This document shows positions 23,861-38,100 of a stretch of 64,000 nt of DNA, piece by piece. A program made the position numbers and the translations under genes. The DNA is from Lineus longissimus. Lineage: Eukaryota; Nemertea; Pilidiophora; Heteronemertea; Lineidae. The notes beneath the pieces are model-generated. The model did not search any database. It was not told where the DNA came from and was given only the letters and a program-made list of their open reading frames with translations. How positions within the stretch are numbered: position 1 is the first letter of the stretch; every line of letters starts with the position of its first letter. Location: assembly GCF_910592395.1 (NCBI RefSeq), contig NC_088308.1, forward strand, positions 2,792,001 to 2,856,000, written 5' to 3'.

Positions 23861-26800
23861 AACATCAAACTGGTCTGAAATAGTGAAATGGCGAAACGTA
23901 ATGCTGTATGTGTGCTCCATGGTTTCCCAAGAAAGATTTCTGGATTTTTTTATTAAATATGAGCTGCTGCTGGACAGAGTCATGTTTTTCTTAGCAATTC
24001 AAATTAGGTTGGTGTTGAACAATATCAAAACGAGTGATTGCTGGCTTTACCTGCAGACGAGAGATCTTTTTGTTGCAGCATGATGATAATCGCAGGACGC
24101 AGCGTGCTTGTTTGCACAGAAGAGCAGAACATGAAACACTAACAGTTCCTCCAAGGCCACATATCAGTTTTATGTCCAACCCTGTCTGAGGCAAGTTTCC
24201 CATCCCATCAAGACCCAAGGTCTACAAACATTATCTGCAATGTGGGTAGCGCTTGTGGAAATACAGCTTGAGAAAGGCATTCCACCAGAATTGCCTCATG
24301 TTATGGTTAGACCAGGTGTGTAGCCATGGTAAATTGTCTTGTGGCATGTTTGGGATAGCTTGCCCAGCTAAACCAGTGTGAATCATGCCGTGGGGGTGAG
24401 GCAAGATCAAATACTTCAAACTCTCGTGCGCTGTAATGATCAAATCTGCAATCTGCGTCCAAGGTCTCTAGTAAGGTATACTTGTACATGTTGTTCCAAC
24501 TACAGGGACTGACTAAGGTTTCTCCATACAGTCATGGTCTTCCTTAAGTCGCACACTTTCAGTTGTCATTTCCCAAGGAAAAAAAACTTATATTACGATG
24601 GTGTTAAGATGCAGTAGGCGTATCTTACCATTATTAGCAAAGCAGATTTATTAGAAAACCACGCCGTACAGCTTACAAAGCAAAGCTGTGGTGTGAATTT
24701 GAAAAAAGTCCCATCGTCCCATACAAAATACATCACCTCATTACTAGGATGGGAGCGTGAGGTACCCCATGGGACGCCAGCATCCAAATACGAGATTTGC
24801 CAAACTGAGTTGATCATATTGATTTAGGGGATGTACCATGGTCAAAAAGACGGGTAGAAGTTGCATCCGTGACAACCTAACCTGATACCCAACAATTCCT
24901 ATACCAACAACAACTGACAGGTCTACATCAGAATATTTCTAGTGGGTATCCATGGTAACGCTCTTATTACACAGATGTGGCAGAAAAATACACTGAGTGG
25001 ATACAAGAGAAAGATCGAGCAAAGTGTAAATGTTGGTAAGAGGGAGTTGAAATGAAGAGAAAGACTGGTAGCCTTAATTGCGTGCCATGCTGGACAAGTT
25101 TAAGGGTCACTAACTGGGAAAGAAAAATTTTTTACTTGTTTTCTGCAAAAAATGGTTTCCAATAAAACTCTTCCTATATTCTTCACAATCAACCATTTTG
25201 GCGAGATGAAAGCCGCCTATTGTGCGATTTCATGACAGCAGATATTATCGTATTCACCCTGAGGGCAAATGTGGGTTCATTGAAAATACATAATTATTCA
25301 TAATTCATTATGGATTTCAATGGTTTTTATGTAAATACTACAAAGCGTGTCGAATAATACTGATCAGGAAGTCACATGATAATACGATATTCATGAGAAT
25401 GACTTGAGGAAATTTGTTTAACTTCTAATTCTTCATAAATGGTTTTTATAAACATTCACAGCAATAATCTATTTGAGGCATACTCTTAATCTGAACTTAG
25501 ATACATTGATCAAAATTTAACTGGTAATATTCTAGTTAAACCTAAATTGGTGAATTCGAGCCAATAACATGACTTCAAATATCTCTCGCAAGACCTGTTT
25601 TTGTATTCAATCAAATCATGTTGAAAACACATCCCCACAAAAATGTCTCATTATTAAAATAGTGATCTTGGAGAGGCAACATGACATCCAATTTTCCTAG
25701 CGATGTTTTGATATGACGACTTAAGTTGTAGTGTATGTACATCACTGCGCATTCCATATATAAGCTTACAAGAGCATAGATTAGTAGCAGAAATAGTCAA
25801 TTGGTCAATTCCTGATTTACTCATTAGGCCTATATTATAACATGACCTAGATTTAATTGCGTATCAGACATGCAATGGCACACTGCGCAATGTTCAAGTG
25901 AGTCTTTGTTATTCACAAAATCCAAGGAAATTGGCTACAAAAGTTTAGCAGCGCCTAAATTCTGATGAGACATATCACAGCATTAAAAGCCATTACTTGC
26001 CTTCTTTATGTCTTTAAGATATGTGACAGGTGCTTTTCTGATGAGTTAAGGAGAAATGATGGGAAGATACGAATTATTTATAGGAATCTCGGCAACCGAT
26101 CGATCGAAACTGAGATGATAACGTCAAAGATCAACATCATATCCAACGAATGGGATGCCTCACTCTTCTCAGGAATTTTATCGAGAAAAAGAAGAAGATG
26201 GAGAAATATCGAATTTTTATTCAAGTGTGATATTGGCAGCCATTCCGACTATCAAAACCTCGACTAGCTGTCAAGTATTTAAGTAAAAGTACTGAATTGA
26301 GAAGATATAGGAATTCTTGGGTTAAGTCAGGTGTGATATCAAGCATCCCAGCAAAAAATTCAGGTTTCACCATAACTAGACCAACGGTGAAGTTCAACAT
26401 TCGAAGTTCGAAGAAAATTACATCATGTCAAGTATCTAATGTTTTTTAATCTAAAATACCGTATGAAGCGAAAATCGCCTCAAGATATTCAAAATGTCAA
26501 CCAATGTCAAGATTATTTACAATGTGCATCTTCTCTATAAGCTAAGATGACAGACAAACTTCTCATAGTGCTTTGTACTTCGTACTGTCTGACTTCTTTC
26601 AATAATGTCAATATCGTAGCATCACCCTTAAAGCATCAACAGCAAAATCATTGTCAATTCAAAAGACACGAACTTAAAGATTTTTATGAATACCACAGTA
26701 TTACACACTGTACACAGAGACAGTAGCAGAAATCAATAAACATGAGAAATCTTGAATCTGCACTCGCAAAACCACTGATAACCGGATGGTTTACATGAGT

Positions 26801-29800
26801 TTCTCAGTCACCGGTATTGATTGTGTGTAAAGGTGGAGGGTAATCAGTGATGGGTTATGACGATGTGTGTCAAAGAACATGCATTAGGAGTAGGATTATC
26901 GACAACTCCTTTGTCTTGGTTGCACTATTATACGTGTCTGATTTGGGAACCTCACAGCCAAAAGGGGAGCATTCCCTTCGGTGATAACCTTCAAATTATT
27001 CACAAGGTCAATCATCTTGAATTGAACCCTGTGACAATTTTATCGAATTTTGCTGATCCCAGCACACAAGGTAATAACATCAGGTATAAGTCATTCATAT
27101 GACATGCTCATATAACTGAATTTCAAAGAAACACAATGCATTGAATGCTATGACAGTGACAATGATATTGACACAAGAGTCAAGCTGCTTATGCTCGAAG
27201 ACTGCTGGAGCGGATACCCAAACAAAAGACCTGCCATAATACTGTCCAGACACACAGCTGATATTGTCAGACTCTTGAAACTGGTGTTTCATTGATTTCT
27301 GATGATTACATGACATCTCAATTTCATCATTAAGTTATGATGATATATCCAAATTGATTTAATGACATCAGGAGATCCAAATGGTTGTCTCCAAGATGCA
27401 GAATACCATAGCGCACAAATCTGTCAAGACTATTCAATTCACCTTGTCAGAAACACAATGTTTCTAAACAAACACCAATGACGCAGGCAAAAACTGAAAG
27501 TATCCGCCTTTTTTCCTCACAGCAGTATTCGAAACCGAAAAATATGATTGCTCCCAGCTCTTGCCACCAGGAACACTTGATATTAGTGGAGATGGTGATC
27601 ATCGCCTTCTACAAGCCGGAGTGGATAAAAAGATTCCTTGCAGCATTTCTGACTCATTTCTAGCAGAATCAGGCGGTAAAGCACTAGCCATATCACTTGT
27701 ATCATATTCCCTATGGGTAGAGTTCTAGATAGCATCGCTTTCTTCAACAGAAATTTCGCACGTGGACTATGCAATAGCTTGGCAATGCATTCACGCACAG
27801 CAAGAACAACCTCTCTTTCCAAGCAGCAGAAAATATGCTGAGGGGCTCAGAGCTGGGCATCTTTAATATGCCCATTTATTAACTAATTTACAGCTAAATG
27901 GGTAATATTGGCAATATTATTATGAGAGCTTTGATCTTGACTGCATCCACTCATTCATTAATTGTATGGTGAATCTGCATAAGTCCCATCACCAAACCCC
28001 TCTCACAGCCTCATACAATTTCAAAGCAATCCTTTCATCTCGTCTTACAGAGAGATATAGAGCAATAGGCTTGTCTCACATCATGACAATAGCATTACCA
28101 ACATACTCAGACATATGACATCCAACTCTGATGACCTTGACCGGCTTACACGAGGAAATTAACTTTTTGATTACCTATGTATTCTGGTCGCTTCTATGGA
28201 GAGGGAGAGACCATTTGATCTGGCTGGAGACAATGACCAGATCCAATCTATTCTGATCAGGGAGACAACACTGCATTGATCTTCCCACCAAATAGAGTAG
28301 GATCAGTCCAATAGCTTTGGGTACTTAGTTGACAGTACGAGAAGGAGTCTGGGCAAGATAAAGATCAGTGTTGAGAGAAGATACTTCTTCACTGCTTAAG
28401 GCTTCTATTTGTGTCTAACTCATCAGTTTGGCCAGAGACACAAAATGTGGTTAAGGAGGGAGTTTTGATGACAAAACTTTGCAATCCTTATGAATCCCCT
28501 ACAGCTCATGTCGATTCATTTGCATTTTCATCAGTCTTCACACATTAAACAGTGGCAAGTCATCTGGACCTTTCAAGAATAACGGCCACTTTCACCATTC
28601 AGATCACTTTGCCGTCCACTCGGAAAATGCACAAAATCAACAGAAGCTGAAAAAATACAATCAGTTCCTAGTCATGTTCAACCATTAGAAAATCGCATAC
28701 CTTTCCACTCCAGTCGCTCATAAACCATGAGTGGTAAAAAGGTGGCCACTCAAACTCAAGCAACAAGAGTTTCCTCTCGAATGCCGCCAGAATCCAATAT
28801 TACTGACCAGCTATCATTAGGCCAAGAAATTAGCCTGTTATGTTGGATGGAGGTAAAGTAGCGCAACAGGAGAATACTAATGCTACAGGAATCCCACAGC
28901 AGGGAAGGTAAAAGGTTTGTCAGAAAGTCCATTAGTGAGTCTGTGACAGTTCAGTAAGAGCTTTCAGTGAGCCCATTTGGTGGATGATTAGAAAATTATG
29001 CCCTTTATGTTTAGAGAGGCCATCCAACATAAAATTCCCTTCGTGATCATGAGAGGCTTCCCAACCATCACAAACATGGCACAAAAGTCTCTGTGTCCTC
29101 GATGCATGCGCGGGCCAAGTATTTTTGTTGCTGTTCCCTGAGTTACCACTCCAAAGCTCACAGAACCTGTTGCACACAACATCCCCATCTCAAGTTTGCC
29201 AATACCCTAATCTCTCTAAAACTGTTAGGCACATTGCCACTTCCCTGGCTTAGAATGATGAGGCTCCCGGGAACTTTGGTATGTTAGGAAATGATAATCC
29301 ATGTTGATCTTGATCGACTAGGGCATTGGGACAGGGTGAGTCAACCGATGATGCTTCAATAGCTGTCAGATGTGGAGATTTGGGTAACCAACTGAAACGG
29401 AGCACATTACACTGTGGATGACAAAATGTCAATGCGCATCGAAATCTGCACAAAGAATGTTGCTAAAAGTTGCAGTGATTTGAGCAACTAATGCATTGCT
29501 TTCAGATGACACACTCTGGCAATTGAGACTGTTTTTTACATGTGAGACTGTACATTGATGTACAGCATCTCTGGGCAAGTAAAGCTGATTTGAGGTTGTG
29601 GAGATTGAATGCAGCAGACTGACACTGTATAGAGGTTTCTACAGAGCAGCATTCTCTGCAAAAACACTGATGTAGATTCTGAACCAATGCTTCTTATCAA
29701 TATGTACTTGAGTCTGGTCAGCCAATTCACTGACATGGAGTACAATGCAGTTGGAAGCAAATGTACCCTTGTAGGGGTTTCCACGCACCATTCTCATAAA

Positions 29801-30915
29801 TCACGCACAGATCCATCGACCGGCAGAAAACCAACAAAGCCACCGAATCAATGATGGAGAGGATGATCAATCTATATCTTCAGTAGAAACTAAGGAAAAT
29901 GCACGAACTGCTAAGACAAATATGGGTATTTCTTTAACCACTGGGGAAGAGTAAGACTTGTGAGAATCGATGACATCTATGTAACAGATGAGGGAGAGTC
30001 TTAGCGCTGGGGAGTTTTCGTGAATCCCTGAAATGCCAACACGAACATCTGTCTCATCGTTTGACATTCTTGTCACGATATCAAACATCAGGATAGACAT
30101 CACCAGGGTCATTCAAATCATGTTAAGCTCTTTAATATCCTGTATTTTTTGTAAACAACAGCCGTTGTTACCAGCGCTCCTCTCCAAGAACAGGTGCACA
30201 ATATTCCTTAAATACCAGAGTACCTTTTTAAAACTATGATATATCATATCATATGCCGGGTTATTGTCTTAATTTGATATATCAAAACTCTGGTACCTTT
30301 CTAGGCCAATTGATGAACAACAGGTTAAGTAAGAAATATGAGACAGGGTATATCAGTGGATTCGTGGTTGCACATAATCAACATCATGAAAGCTGAAAAA
30401 ACAATACAAGCCACATTCAACCTGGAAGGGAAATCCACACTAACGCATTATTCAACTTGGGGAAGGATTTAATTCTCTTTCAATCAAGTTCAAGTCTCTG
30501 TCCATTGATCAAAATCTTTCAACTACCTATTTTCTGGGTTTTCTTGAATCTGGTAAACCAACTTGCCGAGTTGCCCTCGGCCAAAGGTCCACATAGTGGA
30601 GCATGGAGAAATGGGGAGGTAATTGGTTAGTAGCATATATAGTTATTGTCTGTATGCAGCTCACCCTTTCTTAAAATTTTAAATACTCACAAAATGGAAA
30701 AACAGGAAGCAACACTGAAAGATACCAAAACTACACTGCACAGTAAGAAGCACATTCCTTAACATAATCCAGCAAATTAGGAATATGACAATCGGATGGC
30801 TTGAGCGTGAAACCCAAATATATTCTATTTGAATATGGCTGGGGAAGGCCCTTGTGTAGACCATGAAACCTTAGATGGCAATGATGATGATGATAAATGC
30901 CTTATGCACATCAAT

Positions 30916-30925
30916 CCCCCCCCCC
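30916..30925 (+). repeat. Poly-C tract
   Basis: Ten consecutive C on the plus strand (G10 in the RBFOX transcript). Length may be unreliable. Confidence 0.8.
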
Positions 30926-31826
30926 ACATACACAATCTTAAAAGGTTTTGAGCAAATACATTTTACAATTTACAATACAAGTATTTTTATTATAACTGAC
31001 ATCAGTCCTTGCCCTCATCATGGCAATATCTAGCGCCAAGTAAACAACAGAAAATAACCAGATCCTGGCCTCGTCAGACCTTAGTTGTTTTCTGGATAGT
31101 ATTTCTGAATTTAATCACAAACCAATCACCCAGCCTCCCCAGGGTTACACCCATTTGCCATAGCAACGACCAGACTCAAAGAATCCAATCTGATGGCAAC
31201 AAATTCAATATTTGTTGACATTTAACCGTAGGGTCAAGGATGTAAGTTTTTTTATGGCTTTGCATAAATTGCAACGGTGACGGGCACATCCTGAATTCAG
31301 AGAAAGACAGGGCGCATAAGTACCAGTAGGCTTTAGGGCTTAGCAAGGAGGAGTAACATATATGGTAATATTTCACTCTGTAGAGCAATAAAGTTAAAGC
31401 CAGATCAGGTTTGCTATCTGCTCAGTAAGCATGTCTGGGTTTATGATTTCAGTATAAACCTTCCATCTATACTTCGACTTAAATGACATCAAATACCTTA
31501 CTTGGAGAGATATCAATGATGATATTCATTTCAAAGGCTGTCATGCCACCCTTTTGGAATAGGCAACAAAGATACAACCAGTGTAAATAATTCTTCTTGG
31601 TTTTCAAGTACTTTAAATATTTTAATATTAATACGGATCACGTGACAAGAAAATTTTTCGAGATTGATTTAACTTGGGTACCACGAACAAGCCATCTGTG
31701 CTAAACTTACAATGTATGCTTTTCAACGAGAAAGGGACTCTGACAAACAGACAACAAAAACAAGTTAGAAATGAATGGAATGAAATAAAGACTATACTTA
31801 GTTTCGAGTAATACCTTTGTACTTAC

Positions 31827-32039
31827 TGTCTGTTGTTCTACACCATTTGCTACTGTGACAGGTTGTGCTGTGAACGTTTGGTCTGGTTTGAAAGGCTGTG
31901 TCTGGTCTGGTTGTTGTGGTTGTTGTTGTTGTTGTTGTGGTGGAGGCGCTGTCGCCGTCGGCGTGGGTTGATAGTCCTCTAACCCAGGCTGTTGGGGGAA
32001 CTGTGGGTATGTGGGGGTCATCTGATTCTGCACCATGTG
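31827..32039 (-). CDS. Rbfox: RBFOX coding exon 2: Pro/Gln/Thr-rich N-terminal domain
   Basis: This exon encodes 71 residues (22-92) starting HMVQNQMTPTYPQFPQQPG, followed by a Pro/Thr/Ala block, six glutamines in a row (CAA repeats), a QPDQTQPFKPDQ segment and ending NGVEQQT. The acceptor is TTTTGCATTTTGCAG and the donor is the consensus GTAAGT, with phase 0 at both ends. The composition matches the disordered N-terminus of Fox proteins, which is Pro/Gln/Thr-rich and leads into TQTD before the RRM. The Gln run and neighbouring CAA/CAC codons form a microsatellite-like tract that may vary between individuals. The other open frame over this exon, rich in Thr, is only a shifted reading of the repeat. 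Confidence 0.9.
31917..31943 (-). repeat. Coding CAA/CAC repeat (poly-Gln)
   Basis: A trinucleotide tract encoding six Gln, then Pro and two Gln, within RBFOX exon 2. Such tracts commonly vary in length and could alter the disordered N-terminal domain. Confidence 0.8.
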
Positions 32040-33154
32040 CTGCAAAATGCAAAACAAATGAACAATCAGTGATGATCAGATAGGATGGAACCCTTTGATA
32101 TGAAGCTGCAGAGGTGGCCATTGAGAGCCATAAACACCTCGATATGCCATGCTGAGGCTTTCAATGGTGTACTCAGACTGGTACAACTGTCATCCATCTG
32201 CATGAGCAACAGACTCCTGTCCCACCCGTATCACTTTCTTATACCTTTATGTATCTCGACCACAAAGGTTTTTACATCTCGTTAATTCAAACTCTATATT
32301 CAAAAGGACTATAAAACCATGAGAGTCAGGATGCCTTGTATAACAAATGTATCATTGGACCAGCAAATCACTTTCAACCAATCAGCACCCAGAGCACAAC
32401 GTGACCCTTCATTGGCTCGTAAAACTTCCATGGTCGCTAAAAGACTGGTCAATTTGACGTTGGCATTCAGACTTCATCCTAGATAAACTGCCCGATTAAT
32501 AACATCACTAAATGCCGCGGCCCATCGTTACAAGATATAACTGACACGAGCTGGCGATAATATGTAGATATAATTTCTACACTCTTCCCATCCCTTTGTC
32601 GGGGATGGAAAATGAAATTATGCATAATTTACGCAGAGATGCAGGTTCCATTAAACATGAAGGCTCCAAATTCCATTACCAGTAACTTGATAATTCTGCT
32701 GAAAAGAGACATGTCGTCTGCCATGTGAGAGGTTTGCTCATCACGTGATTTTGACCCGTCGGGCACTTTCATCGTGAGCAGAAGTAGAGGTTTTGATAGA
32801 CAAATATGATTATTGTAACTTCTGGCAATGAAATGCCAGAGAGCACACCCTTTGATAACTGGGCAAGGGATTTATTCAAATTAACTTACTATATTGTTGC
32901 CTTTGGCAAGTTACTTTACTTCTCTTGCCAAGACTATTGTGCAGATGAAATTCTAACTGATGTGAAAACCCTGGACTTGCCTCTCCTGCTAGTCACACTA
33001 TAGCTTTTGAAGCACAAAACATTTTGAAGGAAACAATGATACACTGGAATCCAGTAGAAACAATGATGTATGTACAAACCTTCGGATCCACAATCATATC
33101 CGAATGAATAAGTATATTCCTCTCCATTTCTAGTATGTTATGTATAAGAAATTC

Positions 33155-33195
33155 TGCCGTATATATGAAAATGCCGCCGTATATATGAATATGCC
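33155..33195 (+). repeat. Short tandem duplication (GCCGTATATATGAA)
   Basis: Two copies of a unit of about 20 bp sharing GCCGTATATATGAAxATGCCG. It is a local duplication without evident function. Confidence 0.7.
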
Positions 33196-34450
33196 GAGTT
33201 AAATGTCGAGTAGTCAGCACAGTTAAAAGTTCCTGTAGGAAATGATGGCCTGACCTAGCTGTGAGCAATTATTATACCCTAATCTCTGTGCATTTTGTAA
33301 TTTCGATGACAAGTCATCAGCATCAGACCAATTTTGTACTAATTTCCCTCAAATTATACCCAGTAGAGAAACAATAGTGCTGGCATGGTATAATTGAAGA
33401 GTAAAGTGCACTGTGTACATAAAAGATTCATACACCATCGAACGTCAAAAATAAAGTGGTCAAGTCCCCTGATACCAGCATCTGGGACACTGGGAGATGC
33501 GGAACTGATGCTGGTCACACTTCTGATAAACCCAATTGTTAACATACATAAGGTTTGGTCATTTCCATCGTATCCCTAGACCAGATAATTGGCATTATAA
33601 TAACGATGCAATTACAATTGCACCCACATTTGGAAACTGTCATCTCCAGCATGGAGGTCAAATAGACAAGAGAACTGGTCAAACAATATGCAGCAATTAT
33701 CATAATGGCAGGGGGCAATTACGACTGGGATGCCATTCTTTGTGGTTCACACATATTGTATATGACTTTCTCATAACCTTCCATACCATCAGTTTGGATG
33801 ACCTGTGACCAATAGATCAAGTGAGATCAAATTACCAAACTTTAACATGAAGTCAAAGTATACGTTTCTTTTTGAATCACATGCGTTTACCAACAGTAAA
33901 CTTTGAGACATCATGTATATATGGAAGTTAGGCAGCATGAGTAGGAAGTGAGTTTGAAACAAGGCCTCTGGCATGTATGAGTGAAATCGTTCAAGTCCCA
34001 ACATCCCGAGTTTGAATGACAGACCTACATTGCATAGGATATGATGACATGTTACATTGCACACTCGGAAGATAATATGGAACACAATACATAATTCAAT
34101 TACCGTTGACTGGCGTTATATATTCACTATCCCAGCATTGGTAATGTATGTCAACAGAAAGTATACTACAATAACTGTCTAGCATGTCTAGCAATGCTTA
34201 ATGACCAACTGTCGAATTGATATCAAAGATTGTCTTTCCAAAATGCTGAACTCTTCACCATGGACTTGATCAGGATGACGATAGAGCAGAAACAGAATCC
34301 AATGTCGATCAATCTATCATGGACATCTCTATCTGGAGGACACCTTCTCCATCACAAATGTCAATGCCAACATGTCTTTAAGATATGAAATGTTCAGCTT
34401 TTACTCCAAAGGTTTCACACTACACCATAATTGGTGGAGCATGGCTCATA

Positions 34451-34673
34451 TGTGACCCGCTCTACCAAAACTAGGCGCTTGTCGCATCTGAACTTGCCAG
34501 GTTGATACGGACTTGTTGTTCATTTCCCTATTGTAGACCTTTTGTGAAATGTGACCAAATCAGTTTGTAATAGATTTCACAAAAGGTCTACAATAGGGAA
34601 ATGAACAACACGTCCGTATCAACCTGGCAAGTTCAGATGCGACAAGCACCTAGTTTTGGTAGAGCGAGTCACA
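34451..34673. mobile_element. Foldback MITE, copy 2
   Basis: A second 223-bp copy of the palindrome at 20742-20964, with the same termini (TGTGACC and GTCACA) and only a handful of differences. Here the hairpin arms extend to about 106 bp because the TTTTGTGAAAT next to the loop is intact. The 9-bp word GGAGCATGG is present on both sides (34436-34444 and 34679-34687), each a few bases from the termini, which could be a target-site duplication or coincidence. Two nearly identical copies in one gene point to recent activity. Confidence 0.87.
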
Positions 34674-35160
34674 TATGGGGAGCATGGATCAGTGTAACTT
34701 TATCAAAGCATTAAGCTTCAAGACTGAGATGCGGAAAATATTTACTGTATGCGCCGTCTTTGGAACATCGACCAAGCCACAAATAAGATTTAATGGTCGT
34801 AGCGCTCCAAGATGTGACAGGACAGCCTGAGCGAATTGGACACAGTAATCCTAAAGTATTAGCTTAGCAGCATACGCTACATTGATTGCCTATAAATAAG
34901 GACGTTCACCGAAGTGTCACATGGTCATGTCAGCGTCTGCATCTTCATATGTATTCATAGACTCGTGCCCATTTCCCAAGCTGGTCTTTATTGCCATCGG
35001 AACATATTCATTGTCCTTTTACTATGGATTTATAGGGCTGTTTAGCTCCACGTCACGTCATGGGAAACTGCAATGATACTAAGTCGTGATATAGATGCAC
35101 CGACAGAGCTTATAGCTTGGCAGTGCTATCTTGTCTAACAGAATGTTTTCATCCCTTTAG

Positions 35161-35174
35161 AGGGAGGGAGGGAG
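35161..35174 (+). repeat. AGGG microsatellite
   Basis: About three tandem AGGG units in an intron. Confidence 0.7.
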
Positions 35175-38100
35175 TTAGTGGAGTCACTCTACATTAATTG
35201 TGACATTCAAGGTCAAATACACATCATGCTGATGGATTTCGGCAAGATTTGCAACAACCTAAATTCGGGCCATGAATGAGGTAATCAGTTTGAATCTGGA
35301 GACAGGTCTTGATTTACAATGCATCTGAACTCTCAATTTACATTTTTACCCCTTTTAATCTCAAATGAAAATAAGATAATCCATACATGTATATAGAGGC
35401 AGATGTTTTGCTGATCGAATGTTAGAGTGATAAAGAAACCAAATATGTTACTTAATCTTAAAATATTCATTCCTTATTCATAGGAAAGCCATTCATTTCT
35501 CTCATAATTAATTCAAGTGCAGTGTTGATTAACAGGCAATGGTTATTTAAATAGAACTTCCTTTACTATGAGATTTCATCATCTTCTTATTTAAAGGTAA
35601 TTCAGAAAATCATCGCACAAAGATCAATTGTTATTCTGGACATTTTCCATGATCTCTCCAAGGCTTTATGGCTACATTTCCTAATGAGGCCATCAGAGAA
35701 TTTTTATGCATCATGTTTCCAAGGCAACGATAAATAAATAATCAGTCAAGAAAGCTCAAGTTTCTCTGAGGAGTTGGTTCCAGAGGCAAATTCATCAGGA
35801 AGCTAATCGGCCAAACTTTGCAAATAATGGATGAATTGAAAACTTTCCCAACTTGCCACTCTAGGAAACAGATAATACTAAAAAGATTGTGCGCTTTCAA
35901 TTTTAAATTCAAGGCGAGTTCCACAGCTTCAAATTTCCTCCTGCAGGTACTTTAAAAACTGGCTTTAGTTACGCCCAAGCTTTTAAGCTTGTTCAACCAC
36001 ATAATTGACACCAAACACTCTTGAGTGGGAGAACCAATGTTTTGAGGCAAGGTGGTGTCAACTTTTCCATAGCAATAGGTTCTCTCCTTCTCATCAATTT
36101 GAAAATGAGAGTTGTCATGAATTATTAGACGCTATATAACGAGTCATTCTGCATATCTGAAGAGGTGGTGATGGATGACTTTGTATTTATCATCAATAAA
36201 TAATCATATCTGTTGCAAGCTACAAAGTAAGCTAAGGAAAAAAACATTAGCGTGGATACCCAGTGGAATATGTCCATGGAACATAGAAATGAACTACCGG
36301 TAGTGGGTAGAGTAGGAACACACCATGCCTGTGAGTATTTGGCCAAAGATGGTAAAATAGATCAAATGTACTCTTTGAATTTTGCTGATATTTAAAACCC
36401 ATTTGTTCAAACTTGAGATATATGGCAAACATTGGGTGTGACGACCGAAAACTAACGTGGGATGTAATTCACTTGAGGATGTGATACATATACACACATT
36501 TTTATAGATTTATCACAGTAGCCACTGCATCATGGATCAATGACATTCTACATCATTCGAGATGATGACGATGTATGCTACATCATCAGTTGGTTATAGG
36601 GCTGGGGTGTGTAGGACTTGGTAAGTACTTTATACCAGAAAGTAGTCTATCGAGAACTATAAAATGCCAGATAAATTGGTTCAAAAATAAATATTTTAAC
36701 TAGAATTGACATCTTCCAATAGCAACAATATGAGCTGAATAAATATTTCAAGAATGCAGTTGAAGCATTATGCATGCCAAGTTTCATGTGAAATTATTTT
36801 GCTAGGCTACATTTACTTCAACAGGTCAAATTAAAACAATTTACTACAATAGAATTAGAAACACACACTGACAAAAAATAAAACAGATTACAATCACCTG
36901 CAGATCGAGCCAACAGAAAAGTATGACAGTTACAACTGATTTGTAAACGTCAGTCATCCTGAACTAACATAGACCAAACCATAGGAAAATATTACATAGA
37001 AGTGGCAATTTCTTCAGAAGCCACCAAAAGAGACACAGCATCCCCCGTCAGTAGACAATCTCATCCGAATCTTAAGCCAGTACGCAAGCGTAGATGACAT
37101 ACAGACAACACACTAAGAGACAAGATGAACAGAGAGAAGAGAAATGCTCGAGCGCCTCGGTGAAATGTACACACAATCTGCATCACATTTACCATACCTT
37201 GAGCCAAAATCTGTTCGGTATCAGAAGCATGATGACCGATCCTCCTCGGTTCCACCACTTTCCTTCAGAAAATCAAATGACAATGCCTTTTCTTGTTTTC
37301 CACATTTCATCCAAGGTATCAGATTTGGGAGTAGTCTATTGATCGGAGGGGTGGCAGGTTGCTGCTGCAGATGACTAATCCAGCATCTCCGGCAGATTCT
37401 CTCCAGATCAATAAGAAAAGGACTTCCAAGACATAACAGTGGTACTTCATGATCCATATACTTCTCACACCATTTGAAAGGTTTCTACCAGATGGGATAA
37501 GAGTAGACACCATCACAGAGGGTGCAAACTACTTAGAAGAGAGTGATGGCGGCCGATTTTACGGATCCCTGAAGCAAGGCCATTTTTGAGATTATCAGGC
37601 CTGTCTTTCAGTCTTTGAGCTAAAACCAGTTATCAACAGGGTCTTGTTCTTACTTTCCTCATTCAATAGAAGAAGATGTCTCAAAATTGTTGTCAGCAAC
37701 CTGATACAAGCAGAGACCATTACAGGTATAAAAGTACCCTTCAATGGGCAGCAAAAGGAATTTAGAGCTAGATGATGTGAATGGTCAATCTTTTGCTTTG
37801 GTAACAATCAACGCTCTGGGAAAAAGTTACAGCATCCAGAGGGTGTGTCACAAACAGTAGATAAACTGCAAGAAAGAACTCGAAATAAAGCCACGTCAGC
37901 AGAACTTATCAATTCAGCTTTCAGCCCAAGAAGCCAACTTTCACGACAAGATGATTAAAAAAATTATCTTCCCGTATCAGTAAAAAGCTTTTCTCGTGAT
38001 TCTTAATGCCGACGACGACAAATGGAAGTCCCACATGCAAAGCTGTCATAAAGACGCTGCATTTACTGAAGCTGAGAACCACAGCAGCAGCGCCAATAAC

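Larger units (their letters stand above)
19348..31826 (-). other. Rbfox: RBFOX intron between exons 2 and 3
   Basis: A 12.5-kb intron with GTAAGT at 31826 and TTTTCCAG at 19348. It holds the possible alternative first exon (19712-19927), a foldback MITE (20742-20964), a tRNA-like SINE head (about 23784-23860), short tandem duplications near 21234-21262, and a C10 run at 30916-30925. Remaining sequence is AT-rich with chance-like open frames; no other gene was recognised. Confidence 0.85.

Noticed and set aside
30213-30296. Inverted repeat TACCAGAG / CTCTGGTA around GATATATCA motifs
   Set aside because: Arms are short and interrupted; not convincing as an element without other copies.
31798-32121. 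Second minus frame with a poly-Thr run over RBFOX exon 2
   Set aside because: It is the CAA repeat read in a shifted frame; splice sites and similarity support the Gln frame.
37061-37457. Possible extra minus-strand exon ending at GTATGG
   Set aside because: The donor is mediocre, there is no matching phase-compatible acceptor and no similarity to RBFOX.
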